A DNA stretch of 64,000 bases from Hymenobacter jeollabukensis (GCF_005771675.1 NZ_VAJM01000002.1:434001-498000); one strand, 5' to 3'. Numbered from the stretch's first letter, positions 30,113 through 39,600 are shown. Numbers and translations: made by a program. The notes: generated by a model not told the origin, from the sequence alone.

Positions 30113-31126
30113 ATGAAAGCCATTATCCCCGTTGCGGGCATCGGGTCGCGTTTGCGGCCGCACACCCACACCCAGCCCAAGTCGCTGGTGCCGGTGGCGG
30201 GCACGCCCATTCTGGGCCACATCATTGACCGGCTGGTGGCCGCGGGCATTCAGGATTTCGTGTTCATCGTCGGTTACCTCGGCGAGAAAGTGGAGCGCTA
30301 CGTGCGCCGCTGCTACCCCCAGCTGCGCGTCGATTTCGTGGTGCAGGAGCCGCGCGAGGGCATCGGCCACGCGCTGTGGCTGGCCCGTGAGAAGTTTCAG
30401 CACGAGCAGGAGCCCATCCTCATACAGCTCGGCGACACCATCGTCGACGTGGATTTGCGCGAAATCATCAACCGCCAGGGCACCGTGCTGGCCGTGAAGG
30501 AAGTGAAGACGCCCTCAGCCTTCGGGGTGGTGGAAACCGGCCCCGGCGGCCGCGTGACCAAGGCTGTGGAAAAGCCGCGCATCCCGAAGTCCAACTATGC
30601 CCTCGTCGGCCTCTACCGCATCGACAACCCCGCCTGGCTGGCCTCGGCCTTGGAGCGCATCATCGAGGAAGACCGCCGTACCCACCACGAGTTCTACCTC
30701 ACCGACGCGCTGATGCTCATGATTGAGCAGGGCGCCGAAATGACCACCTGGGTGGTCGACAGCTGGTTTGACTGCGGCCGTAAGGACACCCTGCTCGAAG
30801 CCAACGCCCGCCTGCTCAACCGCCCCGAGCACCTGCAGCCCGCCGAGGAGTACTCCTTCCCGAATACGGTCATCATTCCGCCCGTCAGCATCGCCCGCGA
30901 CTGCGCCATCAGCAACAGCATTATCGGCCCGAACGTGGCCATCGGCGAGCGGACCATTATTCAGAATACCATCCTGAGCAACAGTATCATCGGGGCCTAC
31001 TCCGAGCTGCGCTCCGCCGTCATGCACGACTGCATCGTGGGCTCCGACGCCTCCTTCCGCGGCCTCAACCACAGCCTGAACATCGGCGACAACACCGAAA
31101 TCGACTACACGGTAACGAGTAGCTGA
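30113..31126 (+). CDS. NDP-sugar nucleotidyltransferase with left-handed beta-helix
   Basis: From the ATG at 30113 the product has 337 residues. The nucleotidyltransferase domain (1 to about 235) opens MKAIIPVAGIGSRLRPHTHTQPKSLVPVAG, the G-x-G-x-R-x-x-P...K-x-L signature, with LIQLGDTIVDVD for the metal-binding Asp. The C-terminal part (about 255-337) has hexapeptide I/V-x-x-x-x-x repeats (TVIIPPVSIARDCAISNSIIGPNVAIGERTIIQNTIL). It is like RmlA/StrD-type glucose-1-phosphate thymidylyltransferases with an LbH extension; the sugar cannot be stated. No other sugar-pathway gene is adjacent. Confidence 0.85.
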   Translation: MKAIIPVAGIGSRLRPHTHTQPKSLVPVAGTPILGHIIDRLVAAGIQDFVFIVGYLGEKVERYVRRCYPQLRVDFVVQEPREGIGHALWLAREKFQHEQEPILIQLGDTIVDVDLREIINRQGTVLAVKEVKTPSAFGVVETGPGGRVTKAVEKPRIPKSNYALVGLYRIDNPAWLASALERIIEEDRRTHHEFYLTDALMLMIEQGAEMTTWVVDSWFDCGRKDTLLEANARLLNRPEHLQPAEEYSFPNTVIIPPVSIARDCAISNSIIGPNVAIGERTIIQNTILSNSIIGAYSELRSAVMHDCIVGSDASFRGLNHSLNIGDNTEIDYTVTSS

Positions 31127-31145
31127 GCAGGCGGCCGCACCGGCA

Positions 31146-31328
31146 GTCATTGCGAGCGAAGCGAAGCAATCCTTCCTCCAGTAGCACCTTCGAAGCAATA
31201 CCTACAAACCGAAAACAGTTCCGCCCGAAACCAAGTAACTATGGTTGCGGGCGGTGCTGTTTTCGGCTTCTGCCAGTTGGGCCGTCGTGCCGCGAGAGGA
31301 AAGATTGCTTCGCTTCGCTCGCAATGAC
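31146..31328. repeat. REP-like inverted pair (gtcattgcgagcgaagcgaa) enclosing a hairpin
   Basis: Arms 31146-31178 and 31296-31328 are inverted copies with one mismatch in 33 bases. The 117-bp interior contains a second, nested hairpin. Lies between the convergent nucleotidyltransferase and STAS-like genes. Confidence 0.85.
31209..31266. terminator. Nested hairpin inside the REP-like pair
   Basis: CCGAAAACAG (31209-31218) pairs with CTGTTTTCGG (31257-31266); CCGCCCG and CGGGCGG pair further inside, as do AACC and GGTT. A/T tracts in the arms suit bidirectional termination of the two convergent genes. Confidence 0.65.
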
Positions 31329-31347
31329 GGCGGGGTGAGCCGTTGCT

Positions 31348-31809
31348 TCACGGCGACAACATGCCGGGCTCCACGCTGGCTTCCCACTCCTGCTGCAGCT
31401 GCTCGGCCACGGCGTCGGAGCCGGTGAGCCATTCGAGGGCGGTGGTAGGGTCGGCGAAGAACTGCAGCATGCGCTGCAGCGAGTGACCCACCGGCAGCAG
31501 GCCTTCGAGCACCATCAGGTTGTAGGGGTCGTCGGCCACGACGGCAATGCGGCGCACGTCGGTATCGGCCAGGGCCGGAATCCAAGTTTCTTCCAGCCAG
31601 AGCTGATCCTCTACCGCCAGCGGGGCGGCGCTCAGCTCCACCAGCCAGCAGGTGGCGTGGTACTGCTGAGCCAGCTCCAGCAACGACTCGTGCACGCTCT
31701 GGAAAAGGCTCAGCCCGGCAAACCGTTCGACGCCATTCCAGCGGTGCCGCAGCAGGCCCCGGTCCCAGTCGTGCTGCACGCACACAAAATCACTGACGGT
31801 GTAAATCAT
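31348..31809 (-). CDS. SpoIIAA/STAS-like protein (paralog of 58595-59035)
   Basis: The 153-residue product shows the same plan as the protein at 58595-59035: an opening strand pair (VCVQHDWDRGLLRHRWNG vs LVLFHDPALRLLYHRWRG), a helix, WLVELSAAPLAVEDQLWLEETWIPAL (vs WVIDLNGLPNLGLEDQIWLSDEVLPTL), RRIAVVADDPYNLMVLE, and a final FFADPTTALEWL (vs FFSDSVAALDWL). This matches the alternating beta/alpha layout of SpoIIAA/STAS-like proteins, a group expanded in Hymenobacter; the family call is tentative. Likely cytoplasmic and regulatory. Convergent with the nucleotidyltransferase gene. Confidence 0.5.
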   Translation of the reverse strand: MIYTVSDFVCVQHDWDRGLLRHRWNGVERFAGLSLFQSVHESLLELAQQYHATCWLVELSAAPLAVEDQLWLEETWIPALADTDVRRIAVVADDPYNLMVLEGLLPVGHSLQRMLQFFADPTTALEWLTGSDAVAEQLQQEWEASVEPGMLSP

Positions 31810-32076
31810 ATCGGTGGAGTACAGCTTCTAGCGTGAATCAAATTGTACGCAATGGCTCGGCCGTTGGATTGGTAAATAAAAGGGTGTTTTATCATTTTGC
31901 GAGGTAAATAACAAAGGGAATGTGCGCTGGCTGAGTCTAATCGTTGTTTCATTATGGGAAGGTGTTTGGGGAAATAAAATTTTCTCGTGATTCAAGCGTT
32001 CCAAAGCACAACCTCTTTCCCGCCTCAGCAGTACGCTGCTTTGCGCCGCCGCGTGGCGGTGCGTATGTTCGGACCG

Positions 32077-33429
32077 ATGCGCATTCCCTTCTTCGTCCGC
32101 CACGCCCTGCCGGCCGCGGCCCTGCTGCTGGCCGGCTGCTATTCCCGCTCCGATATCCAGCAGGAACAACAAGCTGAAACCCCGACCCAAACCGAAAAAC
32201 CCGCGCCGGCCCAAGCGGCCGAAACCAGCAAACCCGCCCCCAAAGCGCCGGCCGCAGCTACCGTGGGCTTTCCGCGGGTCAACGTCTTTCTGGAAGTATC
32301 GGGCTCCATGCAGGGCTTCATGCCCGCCACCGGCGCCGACGCCCGCACCACCCAGTTTCAGCAGCAGGTATCGGAGTGGCTGTCGGGGCTGGAGCGCGAC
32401 CAGCGCGTACAGCAGCGCCGCTATTTCCGCATTGCCGACCGGCCCCTGACCGACTCCTACCGCGCCCTGAGCGAAACCGTGCGCCGCGGCATCAGCCAGC
32501 CGGCCAAGAGCACCAGCATTCCGGCCATCCTCGACACGGTAGCCAACCGCTACCTCAATGACGGAGCCGTCAGCGTCATCATTTCTGACTTCATCTACTC
32601 GCCCGAGCGCCCGGGCGACGTACCCTACATCAACACCGACATTGCCGACGCGCTGGCCCGCAGCCGCAAGGACCTGGCCGTGTCGGTCTACGGCCTGACT
32701 TCCGACTTCCACGGGACCTACTACCCGGCCATGAAGGGCCGCGTGGGCAAAGTGCCCAACTGCTGCCCCGAGCCCGTACCGTATTATATGTGGGTGCTGG
32801 GCCCAGCCGAGCTGGTCGGGCAGTTCGACGCTTCCCTAATGAAAGGCCTGCCGGGCGAGCAGGCGCACTTCGGCCTGCCGGCGCTGACCGTGCCCAACTC
32901 GGTGCTCAGCCGCTACGGGCGCAAGGGCAGCTGGTTTGTAGCCGACGCGGGCAAGCAGGCCGGCGCCTCCGGCCACACCGTCGCCGTTGAAGAAGCTTCC
33001 GTGCAGGAGCCGGCCGAGTTTGTGGTCGGGCTGGATCTGAACCAGCTGCCGGAGCTGTTCCAGACGCCGGCCTACCTACAGAAGAACCTCACCCTGCGCG
33101 GCAACACCACCGAGGCCAAAGTGCTGAAAGTGGAAGCCGCCACCGAAGCCACCAAGCGAAGCGGTGGCCCCGAAGCGGCCTACACGCACTTCGTGACGGT
33201 GCGCGTGACCGGCAAACCCCGCAGCGAGCAGCAACTGACGCTGGCCCTGCCCGCCGCCCGGCCCACCTGGGTGGAAAAATGGACCACCACCGATGACTCG
33301 CGTCCTGGCCCTCAGACCTTTGCCCTCAGCCGCCAGCTCGACGGCCTGCAGAAGCTGCTGGCCGGCCGACAGGCTGGCACGAATGCTGCCGATGTGCTGC
33401 GCGTGCCGCTGACCATCCAGCCGGATTAA
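32077..33429 (+). CDS. Lipoprotein with von Willebrand factor A-like domain
   Basis: From the ATG at 32077 the 450-residue product begins MRIPFFVRHALPAAALLLAGC (lipid Cys21), then a Pro/Ala/Lys-rich linker to about residue 65. Next is a vWA-like domain: VNVFLEVSGSM is a MIDAS-like D-x-S-x-S motif in which the Asp is Glu73 (S75, S77), with a candidate Thr in KSTSIPAILDTV and Asp171 in VIISDFIYS. The C-terminal half (about 250-450) has no recognised domain. It starts the 32-45 kb cluster. The 267 bp upstream are AT-rich with no clear gene; TATGTTCG at 32064-32071 only partly resembles a promoter box. vWA proteins are typical partners of FtsZ-like remodelling neighbourhoods. Confidence 0.72.
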   Translation: MRIPFFVRHALPAAALLLAGCYSRSDIQQEQQAETPTQTEKPAPAQAAETSKPAPKAPAAATVGFPRVNVFLEVSGSMQGFMPATGADARTTQFQQQVSEWLSGLERDQRVQQRRYFRIADRPLTDSYRALSETVRRGISQPAKSTSIPAILDTVANRYLNDGAVSVIISDFIYSPERPGDVPYINTDIADALARSRKDLAVSVYGLTSDFHGTYYPAMKGRVGKVPNCCPEPVPYYMWVLGPAELVGQFDASLMKGLPGEQAHFGLPALTVPNSVLSRYGRKGSWFVADAGKQAGASGHTVAVEEASVQEPAEFVVGLDLNQLPELFQTPAYLQKNLTLRGNTTEAKVLKVEAATEATKRSGGPEAAYTHFVTVRVTGKPRSEQQLTLALPAARPTWVEKWTTTDDSRPGPQTFALSRQLDGLQKLLAGRQAGTNAADVLRVPLTIQPD

Positions 33430-33526
33430 GCGTACTACAACTCGGTTAAGCCGTTTCGCGCACTCCCCTTCACCTGTCTTCTCTCGGCTACCCAGCCTTA
33501 CGCCCCACTCCTAAGCCCTCCTCCGA

Positions 33527-33919
33527 ATGAAAGGCTTCTTTCGCGCTTTGTACGAAGTCATCGGCTCGCCGCAGCCCTCCTCCGAAGTGCCCGTGTACCG
33601 CGAGGTCATCTTCCCCAACATCGGCCTGCTGAACCTGGGCATCACGCTGGCGCTGCTGGTGCTGTTTTACCTGGTCATCAACCGCTGGATGCGCGTGGCC
33701 ACCTTCAGCCGGCCCAGCCACTGGGCCATCATGCTGCTGCTGAACGTCATCATTGCCTTCGTCATCGTGCTGGCCCAAGTGAACGGGCAGAACGTGGTGT
33801 CGCACTCCTACGTGTACTGGCTGGCGTTGCTGAATGCTCTGTACGCGGCGCTGTTCTTCTTCCTCTTCTCCCTGATTTTCCGCAAGCTGTCCGTCAATGC
33901 CAGCACGACGCCGTTTTAA
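33527..33919 (+). CDS. Three-helix membrane protein of the tubulin-like cluster
   Basis: A 130-residue protein with a soluble N-terminus (MKGFFRALYEVIGSPQPSSEVPVYREVIFPNIG) and three hydrophobic helices: GLLNLGITLALLVLFYLVI (about 33-51), WAIMLLLNVIIAFVIVLAQV (about 66-85) and YWLALLNALYAALFFFLFSLIF (about 97-118). The end is short and polar. No family recognised. Its place between the vWA lipoprotein and the tubulin-like gene, and the same strand, suggest an inner-membrane subunit of the same complex. Confidence 0.7.
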   Translation: MKGFFRALYEVIGSPQPSSEVPVYREVIFPNIGLLNLGITLALLVLFYLVINRWMRVATFSRPSHWAIMLLLNVIIAFVIVLAQVNGQNVVSHSYVYWLALLNALYAALFFFLFSLIFRKLSVNASTTPF

Positions 33920-33937
33920 ATTTTTCGTAGTCTGCCT

Positions 33938-34408
33938 ATGAAACCTCGATTTCCATTGATAATGGTTGGCAGCCAGCCTATAAACTGGCTGTGCATCGTG
34001 GAAAGCGAGGATGAATTGGGCAGCGCAAACGCTGGATACGTAGCGGGCCGCCGTTGGGAAAAGGAAATCTTCTACGATTCGGAAGGCATACTTTGGTCGC
34101 GGCAGCTGCTAGGTGTCAAGCAGCCGAACTGGCTAGCAAAGCTGCTCAACTCGAAGATGCAAGTAGCCTCGGAGTGGGTGCGTCAGGCGGCGTATTCGCT
34201 TGCGGAGCTGAAACAGGCCGTGCGCGACTGTATTAACGACGATGACGACGTTTTAACTCAGTTCGTCGACGCTGACGAACTAATCCAGCGGGTTGATTCC
34301 GCAATAAGCTTTGAAAACATCCGCGCTATCCTCTGGGCCAGCGCGAACAACGATGAAGCCCTGACCTCGGACGAGGTGGCTTCCTCTTCAGACCAGACGA
34401 ATGGCTAA
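33938..34408 (+). CDS. Hypothetical cytoplasmic protein, AT-richer than neighbours
   Basis: A 156-residue protein without signal peptide or membrane helix. It is acidic toward the end (DDDDVLTQFVDADELIQRVDSA ... DEALTSDEVASSSDQ) and has two Trp-containing segments. No family recognised. Its reading frame overlaps the tubulin-like gene by 8 bp, which ties translation of the two together. Base composition is visibly less GC-rich than the cluster core, as for the SMI1/KNR4 gene at 35936, so it may be a later insertion or an immunity-type accessory. Confidence 0.6.
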   Translation: MKPRFPLIMVGSQPINWLCIVESEDELGSANAGYVAGRRWEKEIFYDSEGILWSRQLLGVKQPNWLAKLLNSKMQVASEWVRQAAYSLAELKQAVRDCINDDDDVLTQFVDADELIQRVDSAISFENIRAILWASANNDEALTSDEVASSSDQTNG

Positions 34409-35843
34409 ACTCTTTCTTTTCGGCATCGGCGGCACCGGCTCCCGGGTGGTCCGCTCCCTGACGATGCTGCTGGCCGCGGGCGTGGATTTGCCCAACTGCC
34501 AGCAGGTGGTGCCCATCATCATCGACCCGGACGCGCAGAACGCGGACATGAACCGCACCGTGCAGCTGCTGCAAACCTACCAGCAGATTCACAAGCGCAT
34601 GGGGCCGCGCGAGGAGGGTTTCTTCAAAACCGACATCAGCACGCTCTCCTCGATCAGTCAGGACGTGAACGGCTCGGTGAAGGACACCTTCGTGTTCGAC
34701 TTCGGCGGCATCAACCGCTCCTTCCGCGACTACCTGGGCTACAACAACCTGCCGGTGGAGTCGAAGGCGCTGGTGGAGGCGCTGTTTACCCAGGACAACC
34801 TGGAAAGCCCGCTGACCATCGGGTTCCGCGGCTCGCCCAACGTGGGCTCGGTGGTGCTGAACCGCATCGTGGAGTCGCCGGAAATGCGGTTTTTCGCCGA
34901 CAACTTCCAGCAGGACGACCGGGTGTTCTTCATCAGCAGCATCTTCGGCGGCACTGGCGCCTCGGGCTTCCCGCTGCTGCTCAAGAACCTGAAGGACCCC
35001 AATACCCGCCTCTCGAACGCCCGCTACCTGCGCGACGCGCTGACCGGGGCCGTGACGGTGATGCCCTACTTCGCCCTGCAGAGCGAGGACAACCAGGTCA
35101 TCGACTCCAACAACTTCCTGACCAAGACCAAGGCGGCCCTCGGCTACTACGAAAACCACCTGCAGGGCCTCGACGCGCTCTACTACCTAGCCGACACGCC
35201 CGACACGCCCTACGACAACCAGCCGGGCGGCACCGGGCAGCGCAACAAGGCCCACATCATCGAGCTGCTGGCCGCCCTGAGCATCGTGGATTTCATGAGC
35301 TACTCGGCCGCCGACATCCGCTCGAACAACGGCCCGCTGTTTCACGAGTACGGCCTCGACGCCGACACGCCGGACGTGCAGTTTCAGCACCTGCCCACCG
35401 AAACCAAGGAGCAGGTGGCGCAGCACCTGACGCAGCTGCTGTACTTCTCGCGCTACCACAAGCAGCACATGGGCACCGACGAGGCGCCCTACGCCAAGAA
35501 CCTGAACCTGCAGTACGCGCAGAAAAACGAGCCCATTTTCCGCCAGCTCGACCAGTTCCTGCACAGCCCCGACTTTGGCGTGGACGCCTGGCTGACCGAG
35601 CTGAGCCAGAACCGCCGCTCCTTCCGCCCCTTCGACCTGAACACCGACGACTTCAACCTGATGATTCAGGGCAAGCCGATTGAAACGGGCTTTTTCAGCA
35701 AAGGCATCAGCCGCAACTACCTGCTTGACGCGCTGAACACCCGCGAAAAGAAGGTGCAGGACGCCGACAACTTCCGCAAGCTCATCACCCTGATGTACGA
35801 CGTGACGGATGAGGCGTTCAAGGATAAGGTGAAGGTGGTGTAA
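34401..35843 (+). CDS. Tubulin/FtsZ-superfamily-like protein
   Basis: A 480-residue cytoplasmic protein with two Gly-rich nucleotide-binding signatures of the tubulin/FtsZ superfamily: MAKLFLFGIGGTGSRVVRSL (T1-like, residues 8-15) and SSIFGGTGASGFPLL (the tubulin signature GGTGxG as GGTGASG, 183-189). Spacing is greater than in FtsZ, consistent with the divergent Tubulin_2/FtsZ-like families. The C-terminal half (about 260-480) is mostly helical with no FtsZ-type conserved tail. By family it should bind GTP and could polymerise; this is inference. It lies between a three-helix membrane protein and the actin-like gene and overlaps the preceding gene by 8 bp. Confidence 0.75.
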   Translation: MAKLFLFGIGGTGSRVVRSLTMLLAAGVDLPNCQQVVPIIIDPDAQNADMNRTVQLLQTYQQIHKRMGPREEGFFKTDISTLSSISQDVNGSVKDTFVFDFGGINRSFRDYLGYNNLPVESKALVEALFTQDNLESPLTIGFRGSPNVGSVVLNRIVESPEMRFFADNFQQDDRVFFISSIFGGTGASGFPLLLKNLKDPNTRLSNARYLRDALTGAVTVMPYFALQSEDNQVIDSNNFLTKTKAALGYYENHLQGLDALYYLADTPDTPYDNQPGGTGQRNKAHIIELLAALSIVDFMSYSAADIRSNNGPLFHEYGLDADTPDVQFQHLPTETKEQVAQHLTQLLYFSRYHKQHMGTDEAPYAKNLNLQYAQKNEPIFRQLDQFLHSPDFGVDAWLTELSQNRRSFRPFDLNTDDFNLMIQGKPIETGFFSKGISRNYLLDALNTREKKVQDADNFRKLITLMYDVTDEAFKDKVKVV

Positions 35844-35858
35844 GCCCGCAGCCCAGCA

Positions 35859-35893
35859 CGTCATGCTGAGCTTGTCGAAGCATCTCTACCGCT
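35859..35893 (+). repeat. REP-like element, left arm flanking the SMI1/KNR4 gene
   Basis: A 35-bp copy of the tcatgctgagcttgtcgaag element. Its inverted partner at 36531-36565 matches at 34 of 35 bases. A compact copy of the same palindrome is at 42699-42785. Confidence 0.85.
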
Positions 35894-35935
35894 TCATCGA
35901 TTTGCTTCAACAAGCCCACAAAAACGTAGGTCAAA

Positions 35936-36532
35936 ATGACTCCTGACGACATCAGCATAGTTCATCAGTTTGTAGACGATGCGTTGGACTCCTGGCACGG
36001 AGCTGGTGTTATGAACGTACCATATCCTGACATGCCTACAGAAATGCGGGATGAAGCAGGGGTTGTACATGATAGTGACGCTGTTTCTTGGAAGCCAATA
36101 CCTAGCACTGCAGCTGACTCGGATATTAAGGAGCTAGAAGACAGAATAAACCTGCGGTATCCCGACTTATACAAGGAGTTCCTACAGTACAAACACTTCT
36201 ACGACCTATGGTCGCAAAAGGAAATAAACTTCTTCAGCCACGGCATCTATGATTGGAAGGAAGAGTTGTTTGACCGCTATTTCAATTCTTGGGACCCTGC
36301 TAAGCTGATAGGTCAAGGCTATATCTATTTCGCCGACTATTCAGATTGGGGAATGGTGTGCTTTGATACCAATAACCAGAATCAAGAGGATGGTGATTGT
36401 CCAATCATCATGATTGACCATGACTTATTGTATGACGAGCCACTTCCAATGGAAACTCTGTATCCCTCTTTCGCAGATATGATGCGGAGCTTACGAGAAG
36501 AGCAAATAAACCCTACCCAGTACGAAGACTAG
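35936..36532 (+). CDS. SMI1/KNR4-like (immunity-superfamily) protein
   Basis: A 198-residue acidic protein with the SUKH/SMI1-KNR4 pattern: IKELEDRINLRYPDLYKEFLQYKHF early, then IYFADYSDWGMVCFDTNN and CPIIMIDHD, ending FADMMRSLREEQ. Many members are immunity proteins to polymorphic or contact-dependent toxins; others are regulatory. No toxin is adjacent. The gene is clearly AT-richer than its neighbours, and both ends abut inverted copies of one REP-like repeat (35859-35893 and 36531-36565; the second starts 2 bases before the gene's last base), so it sits in the loop of a palindrome. Acquired or mobilised cargo is likely. Confidence 0.72.
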   Translation: MTPDDISIVHQFVDDALDSWHGAGVMNVPYPDMPTEMRDEAGVVHDSDAVSWKPIPSTAADSDIKELEDRINLRYPDLYKEFLQYKHFYDLWSQKEINFFSHGIYDWKEELFDRYFNSWDPAKLIGQGYIYFADYSDWGMVCFDTNNQNQEDGDCPIIMIDHDLLYDEPLPMETLYPSFADMMRSLREEQINPTQYED

Positions 36533-36565
36533 CGGTAGAGATGCTTCGACAAGCTCAGCATAACG
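36531..36565 (-). repeat. REP-like element, right arm flanking the SMI1/KNR4 gene
   Basis: Inverted partner of 35859-35893 (34 of 35 bases). It overlaps the last two bases of the SMI1/KNR4 stop codon. Confidence 0.85.
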
Positions 36566-36589
36566 CCCGCCGATAATCGTTCAACGATT

Positions 36590-36637
36590 GTCAACCACCC
36601 CGCCCTTCGGGCACCCCTCCTCGTCTGAGGAGGGGAG
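36590..36637 (+). repeat. REP-like element (cccctcctcgtctgagg) before the actin-like gene
   Basis: gtcaaccacccc, a small variable hairpin (gcccttcgggc), then a 9-bp-stem hairpin of cccctcctc/gaggagggg. The inverted counterpart is at 40151-40210 after the gene. Confidence 0.8.
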
Positions 36638-36668
36638 TTCGTTCTTCTAAACCGACTTCCTCCTTCGC

Positions 36669-39600
36669 ATGCCCAAAGTCCTTCGCCTGCACAACAGCGG
36701 CTCGCAGCAAATCCAGGGCTGGCAACAGACCGGTCCGCTCACGAGCACCGAAATCAACACCATCACCGACCCCACGGGCGGCCGCACGCGCAACCTGGCG
36801 GTGTCCATCCCGACGCCCTTCGCGCGGATGCACCTCTTCGAAACCGCGTTTGACTTCGTGGCCCGGGAAGGCTCGCGCAACCCCAATTCGGTGTACCACG
36901 AGCTGGTGTCGCACTACTGGGACCTGCTGGAGTTGCTCTACAACCACCACCTCTACTCCCAGGCCGGCCGCCGCATCACGCTGCGCCGCTGGAACGCCGA
37001 GGCCGAGCTGGGCCGCATGCAGCAGGACCCGAACACCCGCCTGCTGGGCGAAACCTTGCGCCTGTTCTGGCAGGACGAGCGGTTCCGCGAGACGCCCGAC
37101 CTGTACCTGATTTTCTACGAGTCGCCAGGCTTGGCGGGCGGGCCGCGCCTGCTGGGCGGCACCTCGCCGCTGACCCTGCTCTTCACCGCGCCCGCCGTGC
37201 CGGTGCTCGACGTGGAGCGCCCCCGCGCTGGCGGCCGCTACTTCGACCAGCAGTACGTGGCCCTGGAGCAGCGCGACCCGCAGTTCCAGGACTTCGTCTA
37301 CGAGCTGTTTCTGACCTTCCCGCGCCTGCAGGACCGCAACTTCGCCCACCGCGTCTTTGCCGTGCTCGACCGCAACCGCATCAGCCAGATGCAGCTGACC
37401 GGCGACCGGAACGCCCAGCAGTTCAGCACCCGCTACCCCGGCCTGACCGACGCGCAGGGCAACCCGGCCTACGTGCGCAACATCCCGCTGCCCGGCCGCG
37501 CCGACCAGACGGCCGTCGTGTCGTCGGACCTGTTCATCCAGCCCACCCGCGACCTGGCGCCCGGTCAGGTGAAGCCGCTGGTGCTGCGCCCCAACCTGGC
37601 CATGGGCGGCGTGAACTACCTGAACGGCCAGCCCTGGGACGACCGCACCGTGGTGCCCTACGTGGACGAGCAGCCCATGAGCAGCCGCGTGCTGCCCGGC
37701 AAGGGCTTCAAGTACCCGTACCTGACCGTGGGCGACCTGCTGGCTGATTCGCTGGTGGAGCTGCCCTACGAGCTGAACGGGGAGCGGTACCACACCGGCC
37801 GCGTGACGTTCCAGTACGGGGCTGATTCGCAGGGCCGGGCGCGGTTTCCGTACCTGCTGCCCCTGCAGCCGGCCTTCTTCGAGTACTTCACCGAGCACGA
37901 CCTGGCCGAGCTGCTGCATTTCACCATCGACCTGAACCACGTGCGCGTGAGTTTGCGGGTGCCGGTGCAGCAGGGGCGCTTCATCACCCTGGAGCGCAGC
38001 TACTATACCAACCCGCAGAACCCCAAGGACGAGCTGGGCCGCGAGATTCCCGAGAAGGGCCGCATCGTGCGGGCCAACGTGGGGCTGGGCGTGTTCCCGT
38101 TCTACAAGTTCCGCCAGCAGCCCGAGTACAACGACCTGTACAAGGTGATGCTGGTCGACGCCGACAACGGCCCGGCCCAGCTGCAGAAGCAGTACGCGGT
38201 GGAGTTTTTCGTGGGCGGGGAGCGGATTACCGACCAGGGCGCCGCTCGCCGCGCCACCCGCTACGAGCGGACGCGCAAGAGCATCAGCACCGCTGGCAGC
38301 ACCTACTACGAAGTCACCGGCACGCATTTCGACGTGGCCGAGCTGGTGTGCCCGGCCGGGCCCGGTCTGCCGCCGGCCCGCGGGCTGATGGTGCCGCGCT
38401 GGAAGGAGCTGGACCGCGGCACCCGCCGCTTCACCTTCGCCGTCGACTTCGGTACCACCAACACCCACATTGCCTACTCCGACGGCCCCAGCAGCCACCC
38501 GCGCCCGCTCAGCATCGGCGAGCTGGACCAGCAGGTCATCTGGCTGCACGCCCCGCTGCCCGACCTGGGCCTTTCGCCCTACCAGCGCTACCGCCAGGGC
38601 GCGCAGCAGCTGTGGGCGCAGATTGCCGAGCTGCAGAACCGCGAGTTCGTGCCCTCCTTCGTGGGCGAGGGCGGCGCGGCCTACGCCTTCCCGGTGCGCA
38701 CCGCGGTGTGCGAGACGAGCACCTTCCCCAACGAGCCGGCGCGGGTGCTGGGCAACATCAACATCGGCTTCAGCATCAACACCGAAAACACCGCCGAGCT
38801 GCCCCAGAACCGCTTCGTGACCAACCTGAAGTGGTCGGCCGAGCTGGACCCGAGCGGGGTGACGCGCATCGAAGCCTTCTTCCGCGAGGTGATGCTGCTG
38901 CTCAAGCACAAGACGGCCCTGAACGGCGGCATTATGGAAGACACCCGCGTGGTGTGGTTTGCTCCGCTGAGCTTCGACGCCTTTTTGCGCAACCAGTTCA
39001 AGGACAAATGGGACCAGGCCTTCCAGCAGGTGTTCCGCACCCGCCGCGAGACGCTGACGCTGACCGAATCGGTGGCGCCGTACTACTACCTCACGGCCAC
39101 CAACCAAGTGGTGCCCAGCCGGGATGAGAACGTGGTCAACATCGACATCGGGGGCGGCACCACCGACCTGCTGGTGTTTGCCGACTCGCGCCCAGCCTAC
39201 AGCACCTCCTTCCGCTTCGCCGGCAACGACCTGTGGGGCGACGGCTACGCCCGCGTGCAGGGCGCGCCCAAGCAGAACGGCCTGCTACGCCTCGGCGTAG
39301 GTCACGTGGAGAGCCTGCCCGACTCGGAGCAGAACCAGGAGTTCAAGGGCTACCTGCGCGCCGCGCTGAGCAACAACGACTTCGGCTCGGCCGACGTGAC
39401 CTCGCTGCTCTTCCTCTACGACGAGGCCCTGCGCTTCTCGCAGAGCCTGGCCTTGGGCAAGGGCCGGCAGCTGCGGGTGCTCTTCTACCTGCACTACACC
39501 AGCATCATCTACCACGTGGGCCAGCTCACCCAGCACCTGGGCCTGAAGCTGCCGCGCTACCTGTGCTTCTCGGGCAAGGGCAGCCTGTACCTGCGCCTGC

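Noticed and set aside
31146-31328. tRNA or insertion-sequence end
   Set aside because: No cloverleaf or transposase; the paired arms match a REP-like intergenic element instead.
36591-39107. Open frame of 838 codons on the minus strand across the actin-like gene
   Set aside because: It is antisense to a gene with clear actin-type motifs; it reads as His/Gln/Val/Gly-rich low-complexity sequence. Long antisense frames arise from the GC-rich third-codon bias.
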